The notes: generated by a model not told the origin, from the letters alone. A DNA stretch of 64,000 nt from Mycobacterium noviomagense (GCF_010731635.1 NZ_AP022583.1:2480001-2544000), one strand, 5' to 3'; positions 9,739-18,267 are shown, counted from the first letter of the stretch. Numbers and translations are program-made.

Positions 9739-10581
9739 GTGCGCCCAGCCATCAAGGTCGGTCTCTCGACGGCCTCGGTCTATCCGTTGAGGACCGAGGC
9801 CGCTTTCGAGTACGCGGCCAAACTGGGCTACGACGGCGTCGAGCTGATGGTGTGGGGCGAATCGGTCAGCCAGGACATCGACGCGGTGGAGACGCTGTCG
9901 GAGCGCTATGGCGTTCCCGTGCTGTCTGTGCACGCACCATGCCTGCTGATCTCCCAGCGAGTCTGGGGCGCCAACCCGATACCCAAGCTGGAGCGCAGCG
10001 TGCGGGCCGCCGAGCAACTCGGGGCGCACACCGTCGTCGTGCATCCCCCGTTTCGCTGGCAGCGCCGCTACGCCGAGGGGTTCAGCGAGCAGGTCGCCGC
10101 ACTGGAGGAGTCCAGCGACGTCATGGTCGCGGTGGAGAACATGTTCCCGTTCCGCGCGGACCGCTTCTTTCGGGCCGAGCAGTTGACGGAACGGATGCGC
10201 AGGCGCGGCGGCGGTCCGGGCCCGGCGATCTCGGCGTTCGCGCCGTCCTACGACCCCCTGGACGGCAACCATGCTCACTACACGCTCGACCTGTCCCACA
10301 CCGCGACGGCGCACACCGACGCGCTGGAGATGGCGCGGCGCATGGGCTCAGGCCTGGTGCATCTGCACCTGTGTGACGGCAATGGGCTGCCGGTCGACGA
10401 GCACCTGGTTCCGGGGCGGGGCACCCAGCCCACTGTCGAGGTATGCCAGATGCTGGCCGCCGGCGACTTCGCCGGCCACGTCATCCTCGAGGTGTCGACC
10501 TCGAGTGCCCGGTCGATACACGAGCGACAGGCGATGCTCGCGGAGTCGTTGCAGTTCGCCCGGACATACCTGCTGCGCTGA
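9739..10581 (+). CDS. Sugar phosphate isomerase/epimerase-like TIM-barrel protein
   Basis: 280 residues from GTG 9739. The frame stays open upstream into the previous gene, but MRPAIKVGLSTASVYPLRTE at this GTG is the natural N-terminus and gives the length of Rv0498. AP endonuclease family 2/xylose-isomerase-like TIM-barrel features include GYDGVELMVWGE, HAPCLL, VVVHPPF, VAVENMF and HLHLCDGNG, with His/Glu/Asp residues placed as in metal-dependent members. The gene lies 14 bases after the membrane protein gene, probably in the ppx operon. The substrate is unknown. Confidence 0.87.
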   Translation: MRPAIKVGLSTASVYPLRTEAAFEYAAKLGYDGVELMVWGESVSQDIDAVETLSERYGVPVLSVHAPCLLISQRVWGANPIPKLERSVRAAEQLGAHTVVVHPPFRWQRRYAEGFSEQVAALEESSDVMVAVENMFPFRADRFFRAEQLTERMRRRGGGPGPAISAFAPSYDPLDGNHAHYTLDLSHTATAHTDALEMARRMGSGLVHLHLCDGNGLPVDEHLVPGRGTQPTVEVCQMLAAGDFAGHVILEVSTSSARSIHERQAMLAESLQFARTYLLR

Positions 10582-10597
10582 CTTTTGAAGGAATCCG

Positions 10598-11413
10598 ATG
10601 AGCTTGTTCACCACCGCGATGCAACTACGCGACGTCAGTGGCAATTCAGCCAACGGTCGCGTTTTCGAGGGGGAGCTCAACAAGCACTGGACCATCGGCC
10701 CTAAGGTGCACGGCGGGGCCATGCTCGCGTTGTGCGCCAACGCGGCCCGCACGACTCACGGGGACTCCGCGCAACCGGTCGCGGTGTCGGGCAGCTTTTT
10801 GTGGGCGCCCGATCCGGGGCCGATGCGGCTGATCACCTCGATCCGCAAGCGCGGCCGGCGCATCAGCGTGGTCGACGTCGAGCTCACCCAGGGTAAACGC
10901 ACCGCGGTGCACGCGGTGGTCACTCTCGGCGAACCCGAGCATCTGGTGCCACCGCTGCTGTCGGCGAACCCGGTGGTGGAGCTGATGACGCCCGAGCCGC
11001 CTCCCGATATCGCGCCGATCGGCCCCGGCCACCCGATGGCCGGGCTGGTGCACCTGGCCGAAGGCTGCGACGTGCGCCCGGACGTGTCGACGCTGGAACC
11101 CACCGACGGGCGGCCCCCGCTGATCCAGATGTGGGTGCGCCCGCGCGGGACCGCCCCCGACGTGCTGTTCGCGCTGATGTGCGGCGACGTGTCGGCGCCG
11201 GTGAGTTTCGCGGTCGGGCGTACGGGCTGGGCGCCGACGGTGCAGCTCACCGCCTACCTGCGGGGGCTGCCGGCCGACGGTTGGCTGCGAGTGATCTGCA
11301 CTTGCCTGCAGATCGGACAGGACTGGTTCGACGAAGACCACCTCGTCGTCGACTGCGAGGGCCGCATCGTCGTGCAGACCCGCCAGCTGGCAATGGTGCC
11401 GCCCGCGAAGTAG
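10598..11413 (+). CDS. Thioesterase-like double hot-dog protein (Rv0499-like)
   Basis: A 271-residue protein matching the acyl-CoA thioesterase II/4HBT_3-like layout, with an N-terminal hot-dog (GPKVHGGAMLALCANAAR, VSGSFLWAPDPGP) and a C-terminal one (PTVQLTAYLRGLP, then a DEDHLVVDCEGRIV strand pair). An AAGGA ribosome site precedes the ATG. It follows the isomerase-like gene by 16 bases and corresponds to Rv0499. Thioester hydrolysis is inferred from fold only. Confidence 0.78.
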   Translation: MSLFTTAMQLRDVSGNSANGRVFEGELNKHWTIGPKVHGGAMLALCANAARTTHGDSAQPVAVSGSFLWAPDPGPMRLITSIRKRGRRISVVDVELTQGKRTAVHAVVTLGEPEHLVPPLLSANPVVELMTPEPPPDIAPIGPGHPMAGLVHLAEGCDVRPDVSTLEPTDGRPPLIQMWVRPRGTAPDVLFALMCGDVSAPVSFAVGRTGWAPTVQLTAYLRGLPADGWLRVICTCLQIGQDWFDEDHLVVDCEGRIVVQTRQLAMVPPAK

Positions 11414-11445
11414 CCCGCGGGCCCGGGTCTGCCATGCTTTGACCC

Positions 11446-12321
11446 GTGGCCAGAATCGCGATCATCGGCGGCGGCAGTATCGGCGAAGCGTTGCTGTCCG
11501 GGCTGTTGCGGGCCGGCAGGCAGGTCAAAGACCTGGTGGTGGCCGAACGGATTCCCGATCGGGCCCGGTACCTCGCCGAGACCTACTCGGTGCTGGTGAC
11601 CTCGGTGACCGATGCCGTGCAGAGCGCGACATTCGTCATCGTCGCCGTCAAACCCGCCGACGTCGAATCGGTGATCGGCCAAATCGCTCAAGCGGCCGCC
11701 GAGGCCGAAAGCGATTCCGGCGACCAGGTTTTCGTGACTGTGGCAGCGGGCGTCACCATCGGCTACTTCGAATCGCGGCTACCGGCCGGCACACCCGTCG
11801 TCCGAGCGATGCCCAACGCACCGTCGCTGGTCGGTGCCGGAGTGAGCGCGCTGGCCAAGGGCCGCTTCGTCACACCGCAACAACTAGAAGAGGTCTCCGC
11901 GCTGTTCGACTCCGTCGGCGGCGTGCTCACTGTCTCCGAGAACCAGTTGGACGCGGTGACCGCGGTGTCCGGTTCCGGACCCGCGTATTTCTTCCTGATG
12001 GTCGAAGCGTTGGTCGACGCTGGCGTCGGGGTCGGGTTGAGCCGCCCAGTGGCCACCGAGCTGGCGGCGCAGACGATGGCCGGATCGGCGGCGATGCTCC
12101 TGGAGCGGATGCACCAAGAGCGTCGAGGCGCTGACGATGCCCCCAGCGACTTGCGGGTGGATACCACCGCGGCACAGCTGCGCGCCACGGTCACCTCGCC
12201 CGGCGGCACCACCGCTGCTGCGCTGCGCGAATTGGAACGCGGCGGTTTCCGGGCAGCGGTCGATGGGGCGGTGCAGGCTGCGAAAACCCGCGCTGAACAG
12301 CTAAGAATCACATCAGAGTAA
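11446..12321 (+). CDS. proC: Pyrroline-5-carboxylate reductase
   Basis: A 291-residue enzyme of proline synthesis that reduces 1-pyrroline-5-carboxylate with NAD(P)H in the cytoplasm. The N-terminal Rossmann loop reads IIGGGSIGEALLSGLL and the P5CR signature TSPGGTTAAALRELERGG lies near the C-terminus, with VKPADV and AMPNAPSLVGAG between. GTG 11446 gives the usual N-terminus (ARIAIIGGG) at normal family length. A CATGCT hexamer seven bases upstream could be a leaderless -10. Confidence 0.95.
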   Translation: MARIAIIGGGSIGEALLSGLLRAGRQVKDLVVAERIPDRARYLAETYSVLVTSVTDAVQSATFVIVAVKPADVESVIGQIAQAAAEAESDSGDQVFVTVAAGVTIGYFESRLPAGTPVVRAMPNAPSLVGAGVSALAKGRFVTPQQLEEVSALFDSVGGVLTVSENQLDAVTAVSGSGPAYFFLMVEALVDAGVGVGLSRPVATELAAQTMAGSAAMLLERMHQERRGADDAPSDLRVDTTAAQLRATVTSPGGTTAAALRELERGGFRAAVDGAVQAAKTRAEQLRITSE

Positions 12322-12459
12322 TTCGGCAATTTCCATAGATTTTCCCACACCCGTCGCAATAACCCCACTAGTCCCGCTATTCTCCTCTCTGTATGCACGT
12401 GTGGGTGCCAGCGGAGGGGAAGCCGGTGGGACTGCACGGGCCTGACTGATTGGGTTGCG

Positions 12460-12723
12460 ATGACGTCTATAAACGGGCCATCGGCGCGGGATTCAGCTGG
12501 CGGTAAATCGGCACGGGACACCGGTTCCTCCGACACCCAGCAGCCAAGAACTCAATTTCTCACAGTGGCCGAAGTGGCGGCGCTGATGCGGGTCAGCAAG
12601 ATGACCGTCTATCGGCTGGTGCACAACGGCGAGCTGCCGGCGGTACGGGTCGGGCGCTCCTTCCGGGTGCACGCCAAGGCCGTGCACGACATGCTGGAAA
12701 CTTCTTACTTCGACGCCGGCTGA
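12460..12723 (+). CDS. Small excisionase/MerR-type HTH DNA-binding protein (Rv0500A-like)
   Basis: An 87-residue protein. After a ~27-residue variable leader comes one winged HTH unit of the excisionase/helix_turn_helix_17 type: TVAEVAALMRVSKMTVYRLV, then GELPAVRVGRSFRVHA. It closely resembles Rv0500A. It stands between proC and the bS22 gene, the same neighbourhood as in M. tuberculosis. No phage or integrase gene is nearby, so a chromosomal regulator is more likely than a true excisionase. Its targets are unknown. Confidence 0.88.
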   Translation: MTSINGPSARDSAGGKSARDTGSSDTQQPRTQFLTVAEVAALMRVSKMTVYRLVHNGELPAVRVGRSFRVHAKAVHDMLETSYFDAG

Positions 12724-12856
12724 TCCCAGCGCCGCCTCGGTACTCGGCCGGTCGCTTTCACCGGTGGCCCCGCCGGATTTCTGCTGCATGCCGCCAGCCG
12801 GTACAGTGTGCGGGTCATTTCACTTGTCGGCACAGGCGGACTGAGATAGCGGGGTC

Positions 12857-12958
12857 ATGGGTTCAGTAATCAAGAAGCGGCGCAAACGGATGTCGAAAAA
12901 GAAGCACCGCAAGCTGCTGCGTCGCACGCGGGTGCAACGCAGAAAACTCGGTAAGTAA
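12857..12958 (+). CDS. Ribosomal protein bS22 (33 residues, AURKAIP1/COX24-like)
   Basis: ATG 12857 to TAA 12958 encodes 33 residues, more than half of them Lys or Arg: it begins [19 protein letters not shown] and ends RRKLGK. This is the AURKAIP1/COX24-like peptide (Rv0500B), identified in structures of mycobacterial 30S subunits as an added small-subunit protein, bS22. A GGGG run sits just before the ATG, and the gene is isolated between the HTH gene and the epimerase. It is easily missed because of its length. Confidence 0.93.
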
Positions 12959-13013
12959 ACTCCCCGCGCGCGCAGCTTCACTCTGCAGTAACGCCGTGGT
13001 ATCTCTGGCCCGC

Positions 13014-13028
13014 TAGGCTAACGGAGTG
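13014..13028 (+). promoter_or_regulatory. Leaderless promoter of the epimerase gene
   Basis: TAGGCT (13014-13019) matches TANNNT, followed by six bases and the GTG start at 13026, the same geometry as at ppx. No ribosome-binding site precedes the GTG. Confidence 0.5.
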
Positions 13029-14192
13029 GATTCGGCGGACGGTCACACTGGCACCCCGACAGGTAACCGAATGGACCGAGACGCAGGCACCAAAAATGGC
13101 GCGGGCAGCGACACCGTGCACTATCCGAAAGTCGTGCTGGTCACCGGCGCGTGCCGGTTCCTGGGCGGCTACCTAACTGCTCGGCTGGCGCAAAACCCGT
13201 TGATCAATCGGGTCATCGCGGTCGACGCGATCGCGCCCAGCAAGGACATGCTGCGCCGGATGGGCCGAGCCGAGTTCGTCCGCGCAGACATCCGCAACCC
13301 CTTTATCGCCAAAGTGATTCGAAACGGCGACGTCGACACCGTGGTGCACGCGGCAGCGGCCTCGTTTGCGCCGCGATCCGGCGGCGGCGCGGCGCTCAAG
13401 GAAATCAACGTGATGGGCGCGATGCAGTTGTTCGCGGCCTGCCAGAAGGCGCCGTCGGTGCGCCGCGTCGTGCTGAAGTCCACCTCGGAGGTCTACGGCT
13501 CCAGCGCACACGACCCGGTGGTGTTCACCGAGGACAGCAGTAGCCGGCGCCCCTTCCGCCAGGGTTTCCCCAAGGACAGCATCGATATCGAGGGTTACGC
13601 GCGCGGGTTGGGCCGGCGCCGGCCCGACATCGCGGTCACCATCCTGCGGTTGGCCAACATGATTGGGCCCGCCATGGATACCACGCTCTCGCGCTACCTG
13701 GCCGGACCGCTGGTGCCCACCATTGTGGGACGCGACGCGCGCCTGCAATTGCTGCATGAGCAAGACGCGCTGGGCGCGCTGGAGCGTGCCGCACTGGCCG
13801 GACGGCCCGGCACATTCAACATCGGCGCTGACGGCATCGTCATGCTTTCGCAGGCCATTCGGCGGGCAGGACGCATCCCGCTGCCGGTGCCGGGATTCGG
13901 GCTGTGGGCGCTCGATTCGCTGAGACGGGCTAATCGCTACACCGAAATCAACCGCGAACAACTCGCCTACCTGAGCTTCGGTCGGGTGATGGACACGACC
14001 AGAATGCGTAAAGAACTTGAATACCAGCCGAAGTGGACGACAGCCGAAGCGTTCGACGACTACATTCGTGGGCGAGCTCTGTCTCCCATTATCAAACCCG
14101 AGTTGGTACGCTCCTTGGAGGGTCGGGCCGTGTCGGCAGCCCAGCGGTTTGAGCAGTCGGTCACGAGTGTTTTAAGGGTGGGGGGAGGGTAA
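13026..14192 (+). CDS. galE2: NAD-dependent epimerase/dehydratase family protein (Rv0501-like)
   Basis: A 388-residue extended short-chain dehydrogenase. After a 35-residue hydrophilic leader the NAD-binding region VVLVTGACRFLGGYL appears, a variant of TGxxGxxG with arginine-phenylalanine in the loop. VVHAAAAS and a serine-tyrosine region around STSEVYGSSAHD follow; the usual YxxxK is not obvious (EGYARGLG lies nearby), so catalysis as a UDP-glucose epimerase is uncertain despite the historical name galE2. The acyltransferase gene follows after five bases, indicating co-transcription. Confidence 0.82.
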   Translation: MDSADGHTGTPTGNRMDRDAGTKNGAGSDTVHYPKVVLVTGACRFLGGYLTARLAQNPLINRVIAVDAIAPSKDMLRRMGRAEFVRADIRNPFIAKVIRNGDVDTVVHAAAASFAPRSGGGAALKEINVMGAMQLFAACQKAPSVRRVVLKSTSEVYGSSAHDPVVFTEDSSSRRPFRQGFPKDSIDIEGYARGLGRRRPDIAVTILRLANMIGPAMDTTLSRYLAGPLVPTIVGRDARLQLLHEQDALGALERAALAGRPGTFNIGADGIVMLSQAIRRAGRIPLPVPGFGLWALDSLRRANRYTEINREQLAYLSFGRVMDTTRMRKELEYQPKWTTAEAFDDYIRGRALSPIIKPELVRSLEGRAVSAAQRFEQSVTSVLRVGGG

Positions 14193-14197
14193 ATATC

Positions 14198-15259
14198 GTG
14201 GCGGGCGATTCCAAGGCGAAAGTGATTCCGCTGCACACGAATCCGAGTCGTGCAGCGGCACAGCGCCGCGCCGGCCAGCGCACCGCGTCGTCACGTCGGC
14301 ATCCCTCGCTGCTCTCCGATCCCGACACCCGCGCGTCGGCCGAGCAGATCGCCGCCGTCGTCAGTGAGATCGATCAGCGCCGCCGCAGCGCCGCTGCCGA
14401 GGCGCAGGAGCCAACCACCGAGTTGGCCCAGCGGGTCGGCGCCGTCGCCGGGTTCATGCGCCAGCGGCTGCTCGGTGACTACAGCGTCGACGAATTCGGG
14501 TTCGATCCACACTTCAACGACGCGATCGTGCGGCCTTTGCTGAGGTTCTTCTTCCGGTCATGGTTTCGGGTCGAAGTCAGCGGCATCGAGAACCTGCCCA
14601 CCACCGGTGCCGCATTGGTGGTGGCCAACCACGCCGGGGTGCTGCCGTTCGACGGGCTGATGGCCTCGATCGCGGTCCACGACGAGCACCCGGCCAAGCG
14701 AGACTTGCGGCTGCTTGCCGCCGACATGGTGTTCGACCTTCCGGTGATCGGCGAGACCGCCCGCAAGGCCGGCCACACCATGGCCTGCGCCACCGACGCG
14801 CACCGGCTGCTGGCGTCCGGCGAGCTCACCGCGGTGTTCCCGGAGGGCTACAAAGGACTGGGCAAGCGCTTCAAGGACCGCTACAAGCTGCAGCGATTCG
14901 GCCGCGGCGGGTTCGTGTCGGCAGCGCTGCGCACCAAGGCGCCGATCGTGCCGTGCTCGATCGTCGGCTCCGAGGAGATCTACCCGATGATGGCCGACGT
15001 CAAGCTGCTGGCGCGGCTGTTCGGCCTGCCCTACTTCCCGGTCACGCCGCTCTTTCCGCTGGCCGGGCCGGCCGGGATGGTGCCGTTGCCGTCGAAGTGG
15101 TACATCGCGTTCGGCGAGCCGATCTCGACCGAGGACTACGACGCCGGCGACGCCGACGACCCGATGGTCACCTTCGAGCTGACCGACTACGTGCGCGAGA
15201 CCATCCAGCAGACGCTGTATCGGTTGCTGGCCGGGCGCCGCAACATGTTCTTCGGCTGA
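14198..15259 (+). CDS. PlsC-family acyltransferase (Rv0502-like)
   Basis: A 353-residue protein. A ~110-residue disordered N-terminus rich in Arg, Ala and Ser precedes a 1-acylglycerol-3-phosphate acyltransferase-type domain: the HX4D motif is in ANHAGVLPFDG (residues ~145-155), and the acceptor motif VFPEGYKGLGK appears near 210. There is no clear transmembrane helix. GTG 14198 follows a GGGGAGGG ribosome site with normal spacing. The gene ends facing the minus-strand cyclopropane synthase gene across a terminator-like hairpin. The lipid substrate is unknown. Confidence 0.87.
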   Translation: MAGDSKAKVIPLHTNPSRAAAQRRAGQRTASSRRHPSLLSDPDTRASAEQIAAVVSEIDQRRRSAAAEAQEPTTELAQRVGAVAGFMRQRLLGDYSVDEFGFDPHFNDAIVRPLLRFFFRSWFRVEVSGIENLPTTGAALVVANHAGVLPFDGLMASIAVHDEHPAKRDLRLLAADMVFDLPVIGETARKAGHTMACATDAHRLLASGELTAVFPEGYKGLGKRFKDRYKLQRFGRGGFVSAALRTKAPIVPCSIVGSEEIYPMMADVKLLARLFGLPYFPVTPLFPLAGPAGMVPLPSKWYIAFGEPISTEDYDAGDADDPMVTFELTDYVRETIQQTLYRLLAGRRNMFFG

Positions 15260-15269
15260 TTTCCTCGGC

Positions 15270-15326
15270 CGAACAGACGCGAAAGTCCCTCATTTGGCCG
15301 CAATTGGAGACGTTTGCGTCTTCTCG
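15270..15326. terminator. Imperfect hairpin between convergent genes
   Basis: CGAACAGACGCGAAAGTC (from 15270) pairs imperfectly with GAGACGTTTGCGTCTTCTCG (ending about 15326). It fills the 71-base gap between two convergent genes, a position suited to a bidirectional terminator. The arms resemble a degenerate copy of the perfect hairpin found inside resB at 36973-37032. Confidence 0.5.
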
Positions 15327-15330
15327 CGGG

Positions 15331-16221
15331 CTAGGCCGGCTTGACCAAAGTGAACTGGCAGACGTCGGTGTAGCCGTCGCGGAACAGATCGGCGCAACCG
15401 GTCAGGTACTTCATGTAGCGGTCGTAGACCTCTTGCGACTGGACCGCGATCGCCTCGTCCTTGCGGGCCTGCAGGTTCGCCGCCCAGGTGTCCAGCGTGC
15501 GCGCGTAGTGCAGGCGCAGCTGCTGCTTCTTGGTGAGCGTGAAGCCCGCTTTGGTCGCGTGTTCTTCGACCACCACCGCCTGCGGCAGATCTCCGCCTGG
15601 GAAGATCTCGTCCATGATGAACTTGAAGAACCGCAGGTGACTCATGGTGACCGGCAGTCCTCGCGCGGCGAATTCGTCGTCGGCCGGCTTGATGATGGTG
15701 TGCAGCAGCATCACCCCGTCGGGCGGTAGCACCTCGTAGGCCATCTTGAAGAAGTCGTCATAGCGGTCCCGGCCGAAGTGTTCGAACGCCCCGATCGACA
15801 CGATCCGGTCCACCGGCTCACGGAACTGCTCCCAGCCCTGCAGCCGGACCTGCTTGGAGCGCGCGCTGCCCGACTCGGCGAACTTCTGCTCGACGTGCGC
15901 GGCCTGGTTCTTGCTCAGGGTCAGCCCGATCACATTGACGTCGTACTTCTCGATAGCACGCAAAAGCGTTGCGCCCCAACCGCATCCGATGTCAAGCAAC
16001 GTCATACCGGGCTGCAGGCCGAGCTTGCCTAACGACAGGTCGATCTTGGCGAACTGAGCCTCTTCCAGCGACATGTCGTCGCGCTCGAAGTAGGCGCAGC
16101 TGTAGGTCTGCGTTCGGTCGAGAAAGAGCCGATAGAAGTCGTCGGAGAGGTCGTAGTGCGACTGCACGTCCTCGAAGTGCGGCGTGAGATCGCGCGTCGG
16201 ATCGGTAGCCCCCTGTTTCAT
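15331..16221 (-). CDS. Mycolic acid cyclopropane synthase family methyltransferase
   Basis: A 296-residue SAM-dependent enzyme modifying double bonds of mycolic acid precursors. Motifs: TQTYSCAYFERDDMSLEEAQ near the N-terminus, the SAM site TLLDIGCGWGATLLRAIEKY, DRIVSIGAFEHFG, and the C-terminal block YLTGCADLFRDGYTDVCQF. It sits where cmaA2 (Rv0503c) lies in M. tuberculosis, but its N-terminus (LTPHFEDVQSHYDLSDDFYRL) and the short HFGRDRYDDFF loop look more like CmaA1/PcaA/MmaA than CmaA2. Cis/trans specificity therefore cannot be assigned. The MaoC-like gene lies 11 bases upstream. Confidence 0.9.
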   Translation of the reverse strand: MKQGATDPTRDLTPHFEDVQSHYDLSDDFYRLFLDRTQTYSCAYFERDDMSLEEAQFAKIDLSLGKLGLQPGMTLLDIGCGWGATLLRAIEKYDVNVIGLTLSKNQAAHVEQKFAESGSARSKQVRLQGWEQFREPVDRIVSIGAFEHFGRDRYDDFFKMAYEVLPPDGVMLLHTIIKPADDEFAARGLPVTMSHLRFFKFIMDEIFPGGDLPQAVVVEEHATKAGFTLTKKQQLRLHYARTLDTWAANLQARKDEAIAVQSQEVYDRYMKYLTGCADLFRDGYTDVCQFTLVKPA

Positions 16222-16232
16222 AGCGGCCGACC

Positions 16233-16745
16233 CTAAGCCCCGCTGCGAATCGACGCAATTGCCGCCGCCGTCGCCGCAGCGTCGGCCTCCTGACCAGCCG
16301 CTTCCCCGATCATGGTGACGACGCTGGTCACTACGGCTTTCCCGTCGGCATCGGTGACTTCGCTGCGAATTTCGGCGATCACCGTGCCGTGGGACTGGAT
16401 GACCGAGTCCAGATAGGCGTCGAAGAACAAGCGGTCGTGCGCCAGGATCGGGCGGTGAAACTTCAGCTTCTGGTCACGGTGGAACACCCGCGCGATATTG
16501 ATCGGGATGTCGAACTTGGTGAACAGCTCCAGTTGGAGGCGTCGGCCGGCGATCGCAAGGAAGGTCGGCGGGGCCACCAGCGTGGGGTAGCCGTGCTCGG
16601 CGGCGGCGTCCTCGCTGAAGTGCGCGGGGTGGTCGTTCATGACGGCACGGGCAAATTCGCGAATCTTTTCCCGCCCGACGTCGAAGTAGTCGTGGTGGCG
16701 GTAGTGCTTACCGATGAGTTCTTTGGCTTCAACGGGAACTGTCAT
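16233..16745 (-). CDS. MaoC-like hot-dog protein (Rv0504c-like, HadA/HadC-related)
   Basis: A 170-residue single hot-dog protein of the N-terminal MaoC dehydratase type, similar in layout to FAS-II subunits HadA and HadC ([44 protein letters not shown]). The Asp/His catalytic pair of HadB is not evident, so it may need a partner subunit, and no hadB-like gene is in the window. It probably shares a transcript with the cyclopropane synthase, which would fit a mycolic-acid role. The ribosome site GGAGAG lies ~15 bases before the ATG. Confidence 0.85.
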   Translation of the reverse strand: MTVPVEAKELIGKHYRHHDYFDVGREKIREFARAVMNDHPAHFSEDAAAEHGYPTLVAPPTFLAIAGRRLQLELFTKFDIPINIARVFHRDQKLKFHRPILAHDRLFFDAYLDSVIQSHGTVIAEIRSEVTDADGKAVVTSVVTMIGEAAGQEADAAATAAAIASIRSGA

Positions 16746-16820
16746 TGCCGCTGCTTACTCTCCGCTCACATTAGGGCTCAGCGGCGCAGCTTATCAGCGT
16801 GAGTGCCGCTGTGACGCCAT

Positions 16821-16934
16821 GCGGTCGGTGCGCCTCTCGCGCGGCTACCCGCGCTCGCGGCGACGCGACACGGGGCTGATCGCGGTCGGTGCGCCTCTCG
16901 CGCGGCTACCCGCGCTCGCGGCGACGCGACACGG
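16821..16934. repeat. 53-base tandem duplication at the 3' end of serB1
   Basis: A 53-base block beginning GCGGTCGGTGCGCCTCTCGC occurs exactly twice, at 16821-16873 and 16882-16934, with an 8-base spacer (period 61). The second copy contains the stop and last codons of serB1 (16906-16934); the first lies in the gap to the MaoC gene. It looks like a recent local duplication that copied the serB1 tail downstream. Confidence 0.9.
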
Positions 16935-17817
16935 CCGCAGCGAGGGCACCGCCGGCCGCCCCGAGCGCCAGCGCCGACGGCACCCCGATCCGGGCCGCCT
17001 TGCGAGCGGTGCGGAAGTCGCGGATCTCCCATCCCCGTTCCCGCGCCAGCGCCCGCAGCTGCGGATCGGGATTGACCGCGACCGCCGTGCCGACCAGCGA
17101 CAACAGCGGCAGGTCGTTGATGCTGTCGGAGTAGGCGGTGCACCGCTTGAGGTTCAAGCCCTCACGGATAGCCAGCGAACGCACAGCATGGGCCTTGCCC
17201 ATGCCGTGCAGCAGTTCGCCGACCAGCCTGCCGGTAAACACCCCGTCGACCGATTCGGCGACGGTGCCCAGCGCGCCGGTCAACCCCAGCCGGCGGGCAA
17301 TGGTGATCGCCAGCTCGTACGGGGTAGCGGTGACCAGCCACACCTGCTGGCCGGCATCGAGATGCATCTGGGCCAGCTCACGGGTGCCCGGCCAGATCTT
17401 GTCAGCGATGATCTCGTCATAGATCTCCTCACCGAGCGCCTCCAGCTCGGCAGTCGAGCGACCTTCGATGAAGGCCAGCGCTTTGCGCCGGCCCGCGGCG
17501 ACGTCGTCGCTGTTCTCTTTGCCGATGAGCTGAAACTTGGCTTGGGCGTAGACGAACCCGAGCACGTCGCGGTAGGTGAAGTACTTGCGCGCGGCCAGCC
17601 CGCGACCGAAGTGCAGCAGCGACGAGCCCTGCACCAAGGTGTTGTCGACGTCGAAGAATGCGGCCGCGGTCAGGTCGACGGGCGGCTGCGGCGGGATTTC
17701 GGCGGTGGTGTCGGCGCGCAGCTCGTCGAGGGCGCGCTGGGCGCTGGCGTCCCCACCCAGCGCTTCGAGGTCGACATGGCCAGAACCTGCGCTGCCTGAA
17801 TCACCGGAAGCCACCAT
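16906..17817 (-). CDS. serB1: HAD-family phosphoserine phosphatase-like protein
   Basis: 303 residues from ATG 17817. HAD motif I is [13 protein letters not shown] (Asp nucleophile near residue 53), motif II lies in LVTATPYE and motif IV in [12 protein letters not shown]. It resembles SerB1 (Rv0505c) and the wider IB-type HAD hydrolases, so phosphoserine as substrate is likely but not certain. A hydrophobic Ala/Gly stretch ([20 protein letters not shown]) ends the protein and could tether it to the membrane. An ideal AAAGGAGG (17821-17828) ends three bases before the ATG; GTG 17814 in the same frame would have better spacing. The frame continues upstream without evidence of coding. Confidence 0.88.
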   Translation of the reverse strand: MVASGDSGSAGSGHVDLEALGGDASAQRALDELRADTTAEIPPQPPVDLTAAAFFDVDNTLVQGSSLLHFGRGLAARKYFTYRDVLGFVYAQAKFQLIGKENSDDVAAGRRKALAFIEGRSTAELEALGEEIYDEIIADKIWPGTRELAQMHLDAGQQVWLVTATPYELAITIARRLGLTGALGTVAESVDGVFTGRLVGELLHGMGKAHAVRSLAIREGLNLKRCTAYSDSINDLPLLSLVGTAVAVNPDPQLRALARERGWEIRDFRTARKAARIGVPSALALGAAGGALAAAVSRRRERG

Positions 17818-17910
17818 CAACCTCCTTTCGCCCCTGGCGCATAGTCGCTTCAACCCTATCTGGCCTGCGTGTACACCGGGTGTCAGCGTTAGCGGTGCCA
17901 CACTGGTGCG

Positions 17911-18165
17911 GTGAGCCGTCACCGCGTGGAGTTGCTGACCCGGGCCGGCTGTCTGATCTGTGCACGGGTGTACGACCAGCTCGCCGACCTCGCCACCGAG
18001 TTGGGCTTCGAGCTTGCCGCGACAGACGTCGACGCGGCCGCGGCGGCCGGCAATCCCGGGCTGCGCGCGGAGTTCGGCGACCGGTTGCCGGTGGTCCTGC
18101 TCGACGGCCGTGAGCACAGCTATTGGGAGGTCGACGAGGACCGCCTGCGTGCAGATTTGGCTTGA
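17911..18165 (+). CDS. Glutaredoxin-like protein (DUF836, Rv0508-like)
   Basis: An 84-residue thioredoxin-fold protein with a CxxC redox site ([12 protein letters not shown]) near residue 14 and a cis-proline region RLPVVLLDG. It resembles Rv0508. A CACACT hexamer six bases before GTG 17911 may be a leaderless -10 element. Upstream lies the divergent serB1; mmpS2 and mmpL2, which separate these two genes in M. tuberculosis, are absent. hemA follows after 102 bases. Confidence 0.85.
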   Translation: MSRHRVELLTRAGCLICARVYDQLADLATELGFELAATDVDAAAAAGNPGLRAEFGDRLPVVLLDGREHSYWEVDEDRLRADLA

Positions 18166-18267
18166 CCGTGGTGAGCACCAAGCAAATTTGGTAGCACAAC
18201 TGTTAGCCGTTTACCGTAGAAGGCAGTTCGTTGGCGAAAGCAAGGGAGCAGGCCAGGTGATGCTGCC

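Noticed and set aside
12460..12723. Phage excisionase and nearby prophage
   Set aside because: The protein has the excisionase-type HTH, but there is no integrase, attachment repeat or phage gene, and the neighbourhood matches the conserved proC-bS22 region.
16906..18117. SerB1 of about 400 residues starting near 18117
   Set aside because: The extension overlaps the divergent glutaredoxin-like gene and has no homology; a strong ribosome site supports the start at 17817.
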